Origin: a virus
DNA: 47,531 nt
IMG/VR virus record: IMGVR_UViG_3300046692_000064
Span: 1 to 47,531 of that record
Strand: one strand, 5' to 3'
Part shown: piece after piece, positions 30,869 through 37,883 of the stretch
How the letters are laid out: every line of letters starts with the position of its first letter
Numbering within the stretch: the stretch's first letter is position 1
The notes under the pieces: generated by a model
What the model was told of the DNA's origin: nothing
Database searches by the model: none
Seen by the model: the letters and a program-made list of their open reading frames with translations, nothing else
Translations under genes and position numbers: made by a program

Positions 30869-31620
30869 TGTGCTGCTTCCTGTTTTTTGGCTTTGGAGAT
30901 GGAGTTGTTGAGGCCGGCAATTACGCCGTCAAGCGCGGACTTCGCAATCTGTCCAGGGTCGCCGTACATCTTTTCAAAGTTGGCGTGCACTGCAGCGCTG
31001 CACTTATCGAGAAGCGATTGAACTTGGCGGGCTTGCGCAGGGGTGATTAACTGCTCGCCCTGGTCCTTATAGCCATCGTTGTCGTTGTCGTCGCCGCTGG
31101 TGATGTTCAGCAGGGCGCACATCACATAACGCTTGCCGTAGGTAGTGGTCGATCCAACTTCTTGCACAGCGCTGCGCTGGGCGCCCTTATCCAGCGGCAA
31201 AATCATTTCAGTTTCTTCGCGGTGCCCAGCTTTGTGCATCAGAATCCCGATGATCTTTACGGCGCCGTCGTTGTTTTTCACCTTGAACGAAACGCCAAAT
31301 CCGTATTTGGCCATGACCGGGCGAATGGCGTAGTTGATATCGTCCAAGTCTGCATACATCTTCTTCGTGTGCGTGTTCTGGGTGCGCTTCTCAACCGAAG
31401 GCATGGCGCACTGCATTTCGGCAAAGGCAGCGTTGAACGCTTCCAGGGCGGTCTTGGCTTCCATCCGCTCTTGAAGGGCCATTAGGCGTTCAAGTTTTTC
31501 CATATCGCAGCGCGGATCGAGGGCGAGCCGGCTGATGGTGGCGAGCATGCTGATTTCTTGGTCTTGGTGCAGGGCGACTGACTGGGTTCGCTCTGGCGGC
31601 ATGATGATTTCTTGTGACAT
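30865..31620 (-). CDS. ERF-family single-strand annealing protein
   Basis: The 251-residue protein has the ERF signature: ALEAFNAAFAEMQCAMPSVEKR, YADLDDINYAIRPVMAKYGFGVSF, EETEMILPLDKGAQRSAVQEVGSTTTYGKRYVMCALLNI and a Asp/Asn-rich DDNDNDGYKD. It anneals complementary single strands during phage recombination and genome circularisation. The 4-base overlap with the exonuclease and the upstream DUF1351-like gene form a recombination operon. Confidence 0.93.
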   Translation of the reverse strand: MSQEIIMPPERTQSVALHQDQEISMLATISRLALDPRCDMEKLERLMALQERMEAKTALEAFNAAFAEMQCAMPSVEKRTQNTHTKKMYADLDDINYAIRPVMAKYGFGVSFKVKNNDGAVKIIGILMHKAGHREETEMILPLDKGAQRSAVQEVGSTTTYGKRYVMCALLNITSGDDNDNDGYKDQGEQLITPAQARQVQSLLDKCSAAVHANFEKMYGDPGQIAKSALDGVIAGLNNSISKAKKQEAAQ

Positions 31621-31630
31621 TGAAAATTCC

Positions 31631-32731
31631 TCAGAAGTTGATAACGATATTCGGAACTTCGCCGCGAGCGATCTTCAGGACGATGGCCTTGGCCAGTTCC
31701 TCGGATATGTTCATCGACATGATTGCTTCCTTCGCGGCGCCCAAGATCTTTGACTTGTGCGCCATGTCGGCCTGTCTGGCTTTCTGCTGGCGGATGATTT
31801 CGTCCGCTGCTGCCTCTTGCCGGGCTTGCTCATCTAGTCGAGCCTGCTCAACCGCTTGCTTCTCGCGTTCGATGGCTGCAAGCCGGTCCTGCTCTGCCTT
31901 TTGCTCGGCTTCGAGCTTCTCGCGCTTTGCCTGCTCGGCGCGGCGATCTGATTCCGCAGCCTGCAGCTTCAGATCGGCTTCGCGCTTCTCGGCGGCTGCC
32001 TGGTCGTCACGGGCTTTCTGCTCTTGCGCTTCACGATCGCGCTGCGCCTTTTCCTCGGCCTCGCGGGTGGCTTTCTCCGCGGCTTCGCGGGCAATGCGGT
32101 CTTCGCTGTCCTTCTTGTCGCGGGCTTCTTTCTCTTCGCGCAGCTTGGCCAGTTCGGCCTGCTCGGCGTCGTATGCCTCACGCTTCGCCAGCGCCGCGCC
32201 AAGCGCTTCGATTGCCTTGGCCTTGGCTCGGTGCGCCTCGGCTTCGAACTCTTCCCACTGCTCGCCAACGGTGATGGCTTCGACCTTGGCGATGCGGTCA
32301 GCCAGATCCTCGGCGGTGATGCCTTCCAGCGCTTCGGCGGATAGTTTCAGGCGGGCGATGGCGTCATTGTGCTTATCAACCCGCGCATCCTCGGCGGCCT
32401 GCCAGTCGTCCAGCGGCTTGCGCACTTCATCCTTCCACGCGTCGAGCAGGTCGCGCATCCGCTTACGCTCGGCATCGATCTTCTTCGGCACATCCTTCAG
32501 CTCGGCGACCAGCTCCTTGCCGATGTTGTCCAGTGCCGTTTTCGAGCGGGCAACGCTGTGGGCGATAGAGGCGATTGCCTGACGACCCTTGACGGTGGTG
32601 ATATCTGGTACAAACCCATCGATCTCTTCGCGGATCTTCGCCAGGTACGGATCAAGGCCGCTGGCCGCACTGAACACTGACAAGGCGTTTTCTTTCGATG
32701 GAACAACTGCAATTTCTGTTGCTTCTGACAT
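31631..32731 (-). CDS. DUF1351-like coiled-coil protein
   Basis: The 366-residue protein starts at ATG 32731 after GAAGGGAA; the longer ORF to 32833 lies inside a structured leader and is rejected. The N-terminal part has GLDPYLAKIREEIDGFVPDITTVKGRQAIASIAHSVARSKTAL and DAWKDEVRKPLDDWQAAED, as in the DUF1351 family that accompanies ERF/RecT genes. Residues 180-330 are an extremely charged coiled coil (many Ala, Glu, Lys, Arg). It may act as a scaffold or regulator of the recombination machinery. It is the first gene of the recombination operon. Confidence 0.8.
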   Translation of the reverse strand: MSEATEIAVVPSKENALSVFSAASGLDPYLAKIREEIDGFVPDITTVKGRQAIASIAHSVARSKTALDNIGKELVAELKDVPKKIDAERKRMRDLLDAWKDEVRKPLDDWQAAEDARVDKHNDAIARLKLSAEALEGITAEDLADRIAKVEAITVGEQWEEFEAEAHRAKAKAIEALGAALAKREAYDAEQAELAKLREEKEARDKKDSEDRIAREAAEKATREAEEKAQRDREAQEQKARDDQAAAEKREADLKLQAAESDRRAEQAKREKLEAEQKAEQDRLAAIEREKQAVEQARLDEQARQEAAADEIIRQQKARQADMAHKSKILGAAKEAIMSMNISEELAKAIVLKIARGEVPNIVINF

Positions 32732-32746
32732 TTCCCTTCTCCCACG

Positions 32747-32924
32747 AAAAAGCGCTTTGGGGTTGCCCGGTGGAACTCTGTGAATAACCTGGATCGACGG
32801 CTTGTCGGTCAGACACAGAACGGGCAACTCCAAAACGCTTTGATAGCCGTCGATCCTGATAATTTGCTTTAGCGTTCCACGGCCTTGGCGAGCTGAATAA
32901 TACCCTAAAACTTAACCTCAACAA
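32747..32924 (-). promoter_or_regulatory. Attenuator-like leader with promoter (copy E)
   Basis: Reading leftward: TTGTTG (32924-32919) and TATTAT (32902-32897) with 16-base spacing; a segment GGATCGACGGC (32856-32846); after 4 bases the long hairpin 32841-32821 with 32769-32749 (21 pairs, one G-U, one A-C mismatch); inner stem TCTGTG (32819-32814) with CACAGA (32782-32777); the 20-plus-base loop contains GCCGTCGATCC (32801-32791), a perfect 11-bp complement of the upstream segment. The hairpin ends in 5 Ts and then GTGGG ... GGGAAATG into the DUF1351 start. The two pairings cannot coexist, so this looks like a terminator/antiterminator switch. Confidence 0.65.
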
Positions 32925-32933
32925 CCTGTTCGT

Positions 32934-33050
32934 TCATCCAGTGATATGCCCAGCCAGCGCACTGGCAAGCATGAATCCGGCACAGGCGAGAAGTGTGATT
33001 GCACTCCCTCGCCAGTAGGCGTAGCGCTTGGCGCGTTGGTAGCTGGTCAT
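32934..33050 (-). CDS. 38-residue membrane protein
   Basis: This small protein reads MTSYQRAKRYAYWRGSAI then TLLACAGFMLASALAGHITG and starts at ATG 33050 in an ATGA overlap with the DUF551-like gene. It has one hydrophobic C-terminal helix and a basic N-terminus, so it likely sits in the inner membrane. Function unknown. Confidence 0.5.
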   Translation of the reverse strand: MTSYQRAKRYAYWRGSAITLLACAGFMLASALAGHITG

Positions 33051-33247
33051 TCGGGCATGTCCGGGATTGGAAGCCAGTGAGTGATTCGCGTATGGCAAGT
33101 ATCGCCGTCCGTGTATTCCCACGGCTTGTACTCGCGATTCTTCCGGATCGCCATGAACGGCGGATGTCGAGTCTTTCCAACCCGGCAAACCAGTACCTTC
33201 TTGTTTGGTGCTGGAAGCGCATCCTCTACGCTGATCCAGCCGCTCAC
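33047..33247 (-). CDS. DUF551-like protein
   Basis: The 66-residue product, from a GTG at 33247 that overlaps the previous stop as GTGA, is SGWISVEDALPAPNKKVLVCRVGKTRHPPFMAIRKN and ends THWLPIPDMPE. The WISVEDxLPxxxxxVL opening and the THWxPxPxxP end are the marks of DUF551. Function is unknown but the family is common in early phage operons. A longer start at 33274 is possible. Confidence 0.75.
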   Translation of the reverse strand: MSGWISVEDALPAPNKKVLVCRVGKTRHPPFMAIRKNREYKPWEYTDGDTCHTRITHWLPIPDMPE

Positions 33248-33393
33248 GATTTCACCAAGTAGGTCACAGTCCACTCACCGCACAAACAGGCCCGCTGCGT
33301 CCAGGCGTGAACGTTTTCGATCCCCGCGTCATAGGCCAGCGACAGAGCGCCAAGCCATGACTTGTGGGTGAAGGCTAGGGTCATGGTGTTCAT
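33244..33393 (-). CDS. 49-residue hypothetical protein
   Basis: The product begins MNTMTLAFTHKSWLGALSLA and ends CLCGEWTVTYLVKS. It overlaps neighbours on both sides by 4 bases (ATGA upstream, GTGA downstream), which supports it as a real coupled gene. No family recognised. Confidence 0.55.
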   Translation of the reverse strand: MNTMTLAFTHKSWLGALSLAYDAGIENVHAWTQRACLCGEWTVTYLVKS

Positions 33394-33932
33394 TTGGCCT
33401 CCTGCTTGCGGTAGCCGTGGTCATGCAGGTAAGTCGAGAGCGATACCATCTTCTCGTTCGGCTCTCCCACGTCCTTGTAGCCGGCCATGTGTTCGGCCAT
33501 CTCGCCGATAGCATTCTGACGCGCCTCCTCAGCGATCTGTTCTGCTGTGCGGGCCGGACGAATTTCGGCAGCCATGAACTGACGAATATCGCCAAGCTCG
33601 TCACCTTCGATCAGCCGGCAAATTGCATCTCCTTCGTCATGGCACAAGACGCGCACCTTGGTTCCGTGATCGCGATACGGCGGTGATATCTCGCATACGA
33701 CCCCAATCGGCGGAAGCTCAGCGCCTGACCATGCTGGATGACGCGTTTCGACGAGCGTCCAGTCATGCGGATGAATCATGTCCGCGCTCGCATCGTTATC
33801 GACTTGTGAATAGCCTACCCGCTGGCGAGCGGAGATTCCGCCGAACTGCGAGACATAAAACGCCTGATCGTCCTTCGACTTGATTACTGCGTTCGCCCAT
33901 TCAGGCGCACTTCTCCAATTAATCTGACTCAT
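33390..33932 (-). CDS. Hypothetical early protein
   Basis: The 180-residue protein starts MSQINWRSAPEWANAVIKSKDDQAFYVSQFG, a WxxAPEWA motif shared with the small gene at 40859 (INAPSWAKYLAQDEGGEWYWYE), suggesting a shared domain type. The middle has LPPIGVVCEISPPYRDHGTKVRVLCHDEGDAICRLIEGDELGDI, an SH3-like strand pattern seen in phage small proteins, and the C-terminus LSTYLHDHGYRKQE. No function can be assigned. Confidence 0.6.
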   Translation of the reverse strand: MSQINWRSAPEWANAVIKSKDDQAFYVSQFGGISARQRVGYSQVDNDASADMIHPHDWTLVETRHPAWSGAELPPIGVVCEISPPYRDHGTKVRVLCHDEGDAICRLIEGDELGDIRQFMAAEIRPARTAEQIAEEARQNAIGEMAEHMAGYKDVGEPNEKMVSLSTYLHDHGYRKQEAK

Positions 33933-34153
33933 GCCTTCATCCCCATTTTCCGCATCAATTCGATTTGCTCGCGCTCAACGATCTTTCTGAGGCGTGCGAC
34001 GTAGTGCCGGTGCAGATGGATATCGATCGCCCCGAGCGTGTAGGCCATTTCGATGGCCATGGATGTTTCGCCGTGCAGCATTCCAGAACTGGAACTTGTC
34101 AGCGCTGTGAATCGAGCCTCTATGATGTCTACCGCCTGATCGTGCCTGTTCAC
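33929..34153 (-). CDS. 74-residue hypothetical protein
   Basis: Helical and charged (HDQAVDIIEARFTALTSSSSG, then HVARLRKIVEREQIELMRKMGMKA-like end), with 4-base overlaps on both sides. It looks like a small helical bundle. No family recognised. Confidence 0.55.
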   Translation of the reverse strand: MNRHDQAVDIIEARFTALTSSSSGMLHGETSMAIEMAYTLGAIDIHLHRHYVARLRKIVEREQIELMRKMGMKA

Positions 34154-34389
34154 AGCGGTTCTCCGAAATCGTTGTCTGGCGGATCAAAGTCGTCGAATGC
34201 TTTCTGTCGTCGCTCGGTATCAGTCATTACTACAAATCCTTCGCCCTTGCATTCTGGGCATTCCATTTCATCCCATCCGTCCATGGTCATGCGCGCCTTG
34301 ATACCTAGGCCGTTGCAGCATTCACATTCTTCCTGCTCGTGCTCTTCGTCCGGGTCAAGCTTCCGGTCGCCGATATAAATTCCATTCAT
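34150..34389 (-). CDS. DnaJ-type zinc-finger-like small protein
   Basis: The 79-residue protein has CECCNGLGIKARMTM and CPECKGEGFVVM, two CxxCxGxG motifs of the DnaJ cysteine-rich type, in an acidic background. It may bind zinc and act in protein or RNA contacts. The start follows GAGGAAAT. A stem CTAGCC/GGCTAG lies in the region just upstream. Confidence 0.65.
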   Translation of the reverse strand: MNGIYIGDRKLDPDEEHEQEECECCNGLGIKARMTMDGWDEMECPECKGEGFVVMTDTERRQKAFDDFDPPDNDFGEPL

Positions 34390-34446
34390 TCAGATTTCCT
34401 CTGTCGATTTCCCGTCTAGCCCTGTCGCCAAGGCTAGCCAGTGAAA

Positions 34447-34749
34447 TCAGATCACCGCTGTCATGGTCGCTGTGCCGTCGCCATGCTTGGTGGTGAACAT
34501 CATCGGCTCGGGTCGCCCTCGGCGTCGGATAAGATCATTCGCTTGCGTAAATACTGGGTTTGGCTCGTCGTCGCCATCAGGCAACAAGGTATTGCACACC
34601 AGTCCGGTGCAGTCTTCACCGTTAGGCCCTTCGCCGTCGTGACCGATAGCAAAGCTCGCCATCATCGCGATGCCATGCTCTTTGCTGATTTCAATGATCT
34701 GCTGCATTAGCGGGCTGATTTGCTCGTCGTAAATCTGTTCTTTGTTCAT
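34447..34749 (-). CDS. Hypothetical early protein
   Basis: The 100-residue protein has an N-terminal helix (MNKEQIYDEQISPLMQQIIEISKEHGIAMMASFAIGHDG), then CTGLVCNTLLPDGD and ends HGDGTATMTAVI. This layout is shared by small early proteins of many proteobacterial phages, but I know of no function. It lies in the leftward early operon. Confidence 0.6.
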   Translation of the reverse strand: MNKEQIYDEQISPLMQQIIEISKEHGIAMMASFAIGHDGEGPNGEDCTGLVCNTLLPDGDDEPNPVFTQANDLIRRRGRPEPMMFTTKHGDGTATMTAVI

Positions 34750-34819
34750 GTATTTATTCTCGGTTGGTATCAGATATTTCTCTCTCAGGCCCCGGTCGCT
34801 TGCCCGGCAGGCTTAAGGG

Positions 34820-34975
34820 TCATTGATCGCTACGGCGCCGCCCCTTGTTGTCGCGCTTCAGGTGCGTAGCGTCGAGTTCGTCGGCGCTGAAGTACCAGAC
34901 CAGCAGGCCGGTCCCGACAATGGCGAGGATGATTACCAGCGCCAGCAGTGATAGCGGGATTACATGGGCAAGCAT
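34820..34975 (-). CDS. 51-residue membrane protein
   Basis: The product begins MLAHVIPLSLLALVIILAIV and has one strong membrane helix (residues 6-28), then a charged cytoplasmic tail ending KGRRRSDQ. A good AAGGAGT ribosome site lies 8 bases before ATG 34975. A small phage membrane protein in the early operon may act in superinfection exclusion or host membrane modulation. Confidence 0.6.
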   Translation of the reverse strand: MLAHVIPLSLLALVIILAIVGTGLLVWYFSADELDATHLKRDNKGRRRSDQ

Positions 34976-34994
34976 GGCGGCGACTCCTTATGGG

Positions 34995-35171
34995 TTAAAT
35001 CGAGCGGGCTGCCTGCTCGTTCAGCAGATTGGCTTCGGCCTCACTTGGTTTGCGTGGCTTGCCGAGCAACTTAGGTATCAACACGCGCTGGGTGTAACTC
35101 TGGCCTGTGCCGATTTCGTACAGGCTGCCAAGCGTGTGAAGAAACAGAATCTTGGTGATGTGAAATCTCAT
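34995..35171 (-). CDS. 58-residue hypothetical protein
   Basis: The product starts MRFHITKILFLHTLGSLYEI, then RVLIPKLLGKPRKPSEAEANLLNE. The AAGGAGT ribosome site is 7 bases before ATG 35171 and the sequence codes cleanly. A short hydrophobic start and a basic centre are seen. No family recognised. Confidence 0.55.
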   Translation of the reverse strand: MRFHITKILFLHTLGSLYEIGTGQSYTQRVLIPKLLGKPRKPSEAEANLLNEQAARSI

Positions 35172-35238
35172 TGCGGTGACTCCTTGGGTGAGTTGCTTCC
35201 TTTGGTACTGGAGAGGCCCCAGTGAAGGGGCTTGATGG

Positions 35239-35409
35239 TTAGGTGTTCCGCTTGGCTCGGTCTTTTGCTTTTTTGCCTTGCTTCACTTCGATGTATTCGG
35301 CGGCGTCAGCGTAAGAAAGAAACATTGCAACAAGCTGGCCTCCGTCTACTACTCGAACCATACGGCTAGTGTTGCATCCTTGTTCGGCTGAAAGAATCTT
35401 GTATGCCAT
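35239..35409 (-). CDS. Small early protein, first gene of the leftward operon
   Basis: The 56-residue product starts AYKILSAEQGCNTSRMVRVVDGGQLVAMFLS and ends KQGKKAKDRAKRNT. ATG 35409 follows GGAG; the longer ORF to 35496 would extend over the promoter and is rejected. It is placed where a CI repressor gene would be in lambdoid phages but is far too short and has no helix-turn-helix. Function unknown. Confidence 0.6.
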   Translation of the reverse strand: MAYKILSAEQGCNTSRMVRVVDGGQLVAMFLSYADAAEYIEVKQGKKAKDRAKRNT

Positions 35410-35467
35410 CTCATCTTGCTCCGTTGGTTTGCAGGTTCTCGTAAGGTCCTGCGCTTCGATGGAGTGA

Positions 35468-35496
35468 AATTTACTTAACAAAAAAGAATCCGTCAA
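35468..35496 (-). promoter_or_regulatory. Leftward early promoter (PL-like)
   Basis: On the minus strand TTGACG (35496-35491) and TAAATT (35473-35468) with 17-base spacing. It drives the leftward operon beginning at 35409. Half-sites of the form GTTAA/TTAAC lie around it and around the rightward promoter, which may be operators for Cro. Confidence 0.65.
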
Positions 35497-35513
35497 CCGC
35501 TTTCAAAATTAAT

Positions 35514-35541
35514 TTGATTAACGCACAATGGCGGCTATACA
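35514..35541 (+). promoter_or_regulatory. Rightward early promoter (PR-like)
   Basis: TTGATT (35514-35519) and TATACA (35536-35541) with 16-base spacing, followed at once by AGAAGGAG and the Cro start at 35556. It stands back to back with the leftward promoter. TTAAC elements at 35475 and 35518 flank the two promoters. Confidence 0.65.
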
Positions 35542-35555
35542 GAAGGAGTGGCGAA

Positions 35556-35774
35556 ATGCTTAAAGAAGACGTGGTTGCCTTTTTCGGCAGCAAGAGAAAT
35601 ACGGCGATGGCGCTTGGCATTAGCAGGGCTGCAGTAACTCAGTGGGGCGATGTTGTGCCGGCCCCGCGCCAGGGGCACGTAAAACTGGCCATGGAGGCAG
35701 AATCAAAACGTCGCGCAGATGAGGCGACGAAAGAAACCAAGAAGGCCGCACGCAAAGCGCGACAGGCCGCATAG
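35556..35774 (+). CDS. cro: Cro-like repressor
   Basis: The 72-residue protein begins MLKEDVVAFFGSKRNTAMALGISRAAVTQWGDVVPAPRQ. NTAMALGISRAAVTQWG is a helix-turn-helix of Cro type, followed by a Lys/Arg/Ala-rich tail. ATG 35556 follows AGAAGGAG; the TTG at 35514 is inside the promoter and rejected. It is the first gene after the rightward promoter and is expected to bind operators between the divergent promoters. Its usual partner CI is not seen. Confidence 0.85.
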   Translation: MLKEDVVAFFGSKRNTAMALGISRAAVTQWGDVVPAPRQGHVKLAMEAESKRRADEATKETKKAARKARQAA

Positions 35775-35792
35775 ACAACCGAGGAACGAACC

Positions 35793-36077
35793 ATGTACGA
35801 CAACCCAAAACACCGCAAGCTGAGAGAAAGAACGCTGCGCTTTGATCCGTACCACGACGAGCGGCTATGTCAGGTCGCGGCATCGCTCGGGCTTCAGCCG
35901 GCTGTGCTGGGTAGAGAGTTGGTCGAGATGGGGGTGGAGCTGATGGGTAACAAAGACGTCACCTCGCTGGCGAAGAAACTGAAATGCTCCAAGGCCGCAC
36001 TGATCCAGCAACTGGTGGCACAGGGCGCGCTTGAATTGAAAGCAATGCTCGAAGACAAAGAACGCCTAAGGGCCTAA
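35793..36077 (+). CDS. Small early regulator-like protein
   Basis: The 94-residue protein has HRKLRERTLRFDPYHDERLCQVAASLGLQPAVLGRELVEMG and SLAKKLKCSKAALIQQLVAQGALELKAML. The LKCSKAALIQQLVAQG part may form a helix-turn-helix, and the first half resembles ribbon-helix-helix proteins. It could be a second regulator of the early region. Evidence is only by pattern. Confidence 0.55.
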   Translation: MYDNPKHRKLRERTLRFDPYHDERLCQVAASLGLQPAVLGRELVEMGVELMGNKDVTSLAKKLKCSKAALIQQLVAQGALELKAMLEDKERLRA

Positions 36078-36092
36078 ATAGGAGATGGTGGC

Positions 36093-36266
36093 ATGGCTAA
36101 CAATGCCGTAACGGGGCGCAAGCCGCAGGAAGTGGGCGAAGTCCCGGAATCACTGAAGGAAATGATCCAAGAGGCGGCGCGGCGCTCATCGTCAAAGGTG
36201 GTCGAAGCATTGTCGCAACAATCCGAAGGCCTGCTGTTCCGGCTACCCGAAAAGCTCAGGGCCTGA
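36093..36266 (+). CDS. 57-residue hypothetical protein
   Basis: The product starts MANNAVTGRKPQEVGEVPES and ends LLFRLPEKLRA. GGAG (36081-36084) is 8 bases before ATG 36093. It is mostly helical and charged. No family recognised. A hairpin with a leftward U-tract follows it. Confidence 0.55.
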   Translation: MANNAVTGRKPQEVGEVPESLKEMIQEAARRSSSKVVEALSQQSEGLLFRLPEKLRA

Positions 36267-36286
36267 ACCGGTTCTGAATTGCACGC

Positions 36287-36315
36287 AAAAAAAAGCCGCC
36301 TTGGGGATGGGCGGC
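36287..36315 (-). terminator. Intrinsic terminator facing left inside the rightward operon
   Basis: GCCGCC (36295-36300) pairs with GGCGGC (36310-36315); an 8-A tract (36287-36294) flanks it on the left, so on the minus strand it is a hairpin followed by 8 Us. On the plus strand it is just a hairpin without U-tract. No leftward gene ends here, so it may stop antisense transcripts. Confidence 0.6.
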
Positions 36316-36342
36316 TCAACTAACAACGGAGGAAGCACGACT

Positions 36343-36690
36343 ATGAGTGATTCAAAAGAATTTGGCAAGCACACGCAGGGGCCTTGGTCTATTCCGCACT
36401 TTGCTGATGATAAATCAGCTTGTGGATGCGCATATATTTTTTCTGAGTCTCAGTCTGGTTTTGGCGCAATTGCGACAGTCCAGTTTGGCGGAGAAGATGA
36501 AGGCTATAAGACCGCAAAAGCCAATGCGCTCCTAATCTCCGCCGCGCCGGATTTGCTTGAGGCGCTGGAGTGGGCAATGAAAAACGGCCGACTTGATTAC
36601 AACAAAAGAAATGAAATCAACAAAGCCTACTGCGACGGGGTTGATAAAGCCAAATCCGCCATCGACCGCGCCCGAGGCCTATCCCAATGA
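36343..36690 (+). CDS. Hypothetical phage protein (HTxGPW...AAPDLLEAL type)
   Basis: The 115-residue protein starts at ATG 36343 after GGAGGAAG. It has HTQGPWSIPHFADDKSACGCAYIFSES and ANALLISAAPDLLEALEWA, a pattern shared by many small phage proteins of proteobacteria (HTPGPW at the start, ANARLIAAAPDLLEAL at the end). Function unknown. The next gene begins in a 4-base overlap. Confidence 0.7.
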   Translation: MSDSKEFGKHTQGPWSIPHFADDKSACGCAYIFSESQSGFGAIATVQFGGEDEGYKTAKANALLISAAPDLLEALEWAMKNGRLDYNKRNEINKAYCDGVDKAKSAIDRARGLSQ

Positions 36691-36959
36691 CCGCGCCAAA
36701 TCTCGCGCCACGAAATGCGAAGTGTGAGGTTTGTGGCGCTGAAACTCTAGCGATAGAACCAAGAACACCGATCAAAGGTTCAAACGGTTGGCATGCCCGC
36801 CATGGTGAGCGCTGGCGAGAAGCTATGAGCTGGCCTTGCTGGCACTTCATGCCGCACGGCTGCGAGCGAGATCCAAAGGTGATTCTCAGACAAAAGACGT
36901 TTGGCATTGTGTTCCACGACCGAGCGCTTAAACGACTGACACAGGACTATGACGCATGA
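36687..36959 (+). CDS. 90-residue cysteine-containing hypothetical protein
   Basis: It has AKCEVCGAETLAIEPRTP and later MSWPCWHFMPHGCERDP, four Cys that could bind zinc. It overlaps both neighbours by 4 bases. No family recognised. Confidence 0.6.
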   Translation: MTAPNLAPRNAKCEVCGAETLAIEPRTPIKGSNGWHARHGERWREAMSWPCWHFMPHGCERDPKVILRQKTFGIVFHDRALKRLTQDYDA

Positions 36960-37561
36960 CCATTGATAAAACCGCACTGAAGGCGCTGGCTGAGGCTGCG
37001 CCCGAAGGCCCATGGTTTGGCCCGGAATACGCGCCGGGAACCAGCTACGTGTTCGACGTTGACCTTGGCACCCTACTGGAATACCAAAGCATCGATACCG
37101 AAAAGGACGCATGCCTTCGGTACGTAGCCGCCGCCAACCCCGCCGCGGTCCTAGCTCTGCTCGCTGAGAATGACCAACTTCGCATCGGCATGAAGGGCGA
37201 CTACGACCTCGACGCATGGCTGGAATGGTCGGCAGATCGCGACCAGCTCAACCATGACCATGACAAGTGGGAATCGCTCTACCGCAACGAGCACGCGGCC
37301 GGCACGCGACTGCTCGACACGCTGACAGGGTTTCGCACTGAGCGCGACCAGCACCGCGCCGAAGTCGCCCGCTCAACCGAGCGCGAGCTTCTGCAACTGG
37401 CTGAGATTGAGGCGCTGCGAAAGGACGCCGATCGCAACAACCGCATGCTTGTGTCCGCAGCCATCACCATTGGCGAGATCTGCGAAGCCCTGGGCATCGA
37501 CAACCACAGCGAGCCGGACATGATCGTTGAGGCGGTTCGTGAGCTGAAGGGGCGACCATGA
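36956..37561 (+). CDS. Hypothetical Ead/Ea22-like protein
   Basis: The 201-residue protein has a conserved-looking start (ALKALAEAAPEGPWFGPEYAPG), then CLRYVAAANPAAVLALLAENDQLR, which is the signature of Ead/Ea22-like early proteins, and a long coiled coil (residues 110-175) before a helical end. Members of this group are not essential and have unknown function. Confidence 0.65.
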   Translation: MTIDKTALKALAEAAPEGPWFGPEYAPGTSYVFDVDLGTLLEYQSIDTEKDACLRYVAAANPAAVLALLAENDQLRIGMKGDYDLDAWLEWSADRDQLNHDHDKWESLYRNEHAAGTRLLDTLTGFRTERDQHRAEVARSTERELLQLAEIEALRKDADRNNRMLVSAAITIGEICEALGIDNHSEPDMIVEAVRELKGRP

Positions 37562-37812
37562 CTGACCTGAACAAGCTTTCACCGGCTGCGCGCTCTGCTG
37601 CAATGCGAGGCGGCATCTCTGGATGGGGCCAGGTTGGTGGTGTTGCTGGCCAAATCAGGTATATGGAGCCTCGGCCAAAACGACCGGGTCGCAAACCGAA
37701 ATGCGGCTGTGGGTGCGGCACTCCGAAAACACACACGGGGTTTGCCAATGGCGTCTGCTTAACGAGTGGCTGTGAACTGTACGTTCGTCGCTGGGTGAAA
37801 GCTGCGACCTAA
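37558..37812 (+). CDS. 84-residue hypothetical protein
   Basis: It begins TDLNKLSPAARSAAMRGGISGWGQ and has RPKRPGRKPKCGCGCGTPKTHTGFANGVCLTSGC, a basic Cys-rich stretch that could bind metal. It is followed by a terminator. No family recognised. Confidence 0.55.
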   Translation: MTDLNKLSPAARSAAMRGGISGWGQVGGVAGQIRYMEPRPKRPGRKPKCGCGCGTPKTHTGFANGVCLTSGCELYVRRWVKAAT

Positions 37813-37829
37813 TCACATCGATAACCCCC

Positions 37830-37872
37830 AAGGCGCCCAGCCCGCATAGCGGATGCTCGGCGCCTTTTCTTT
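37830..37872 (+). terminator. Intrinsic terminator after the first rightward gene group
   Basis: AAGGCGCC (37830-37837) pairs with GGCGCCTT (37859-37866); an inner GCAT/ATGC stem stacks on top, and TTTTCTTTT follows. It ends the Cro transcript group, so the downstream replication genes need readthrough or the promoter at 37898. Confidence 0.7.
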
Positions 37873-37883
37873 TGCTTGGCAAA

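Noticed and set aside
31614-32582. Plus-strand ORF of 322 codons opposite the DUF1351-like gene
   Set aside because: It is a Ser/Arg/Ala-rich shadow of the charged coiled coil on the minus strand, with no ribosome site or family.
32922-32950. 10-codon ORF MNEQVVEVKF after the 38-residue membrane gene
   Set aside because: Too short to support, and it overlaps the promoter of leader copy E.
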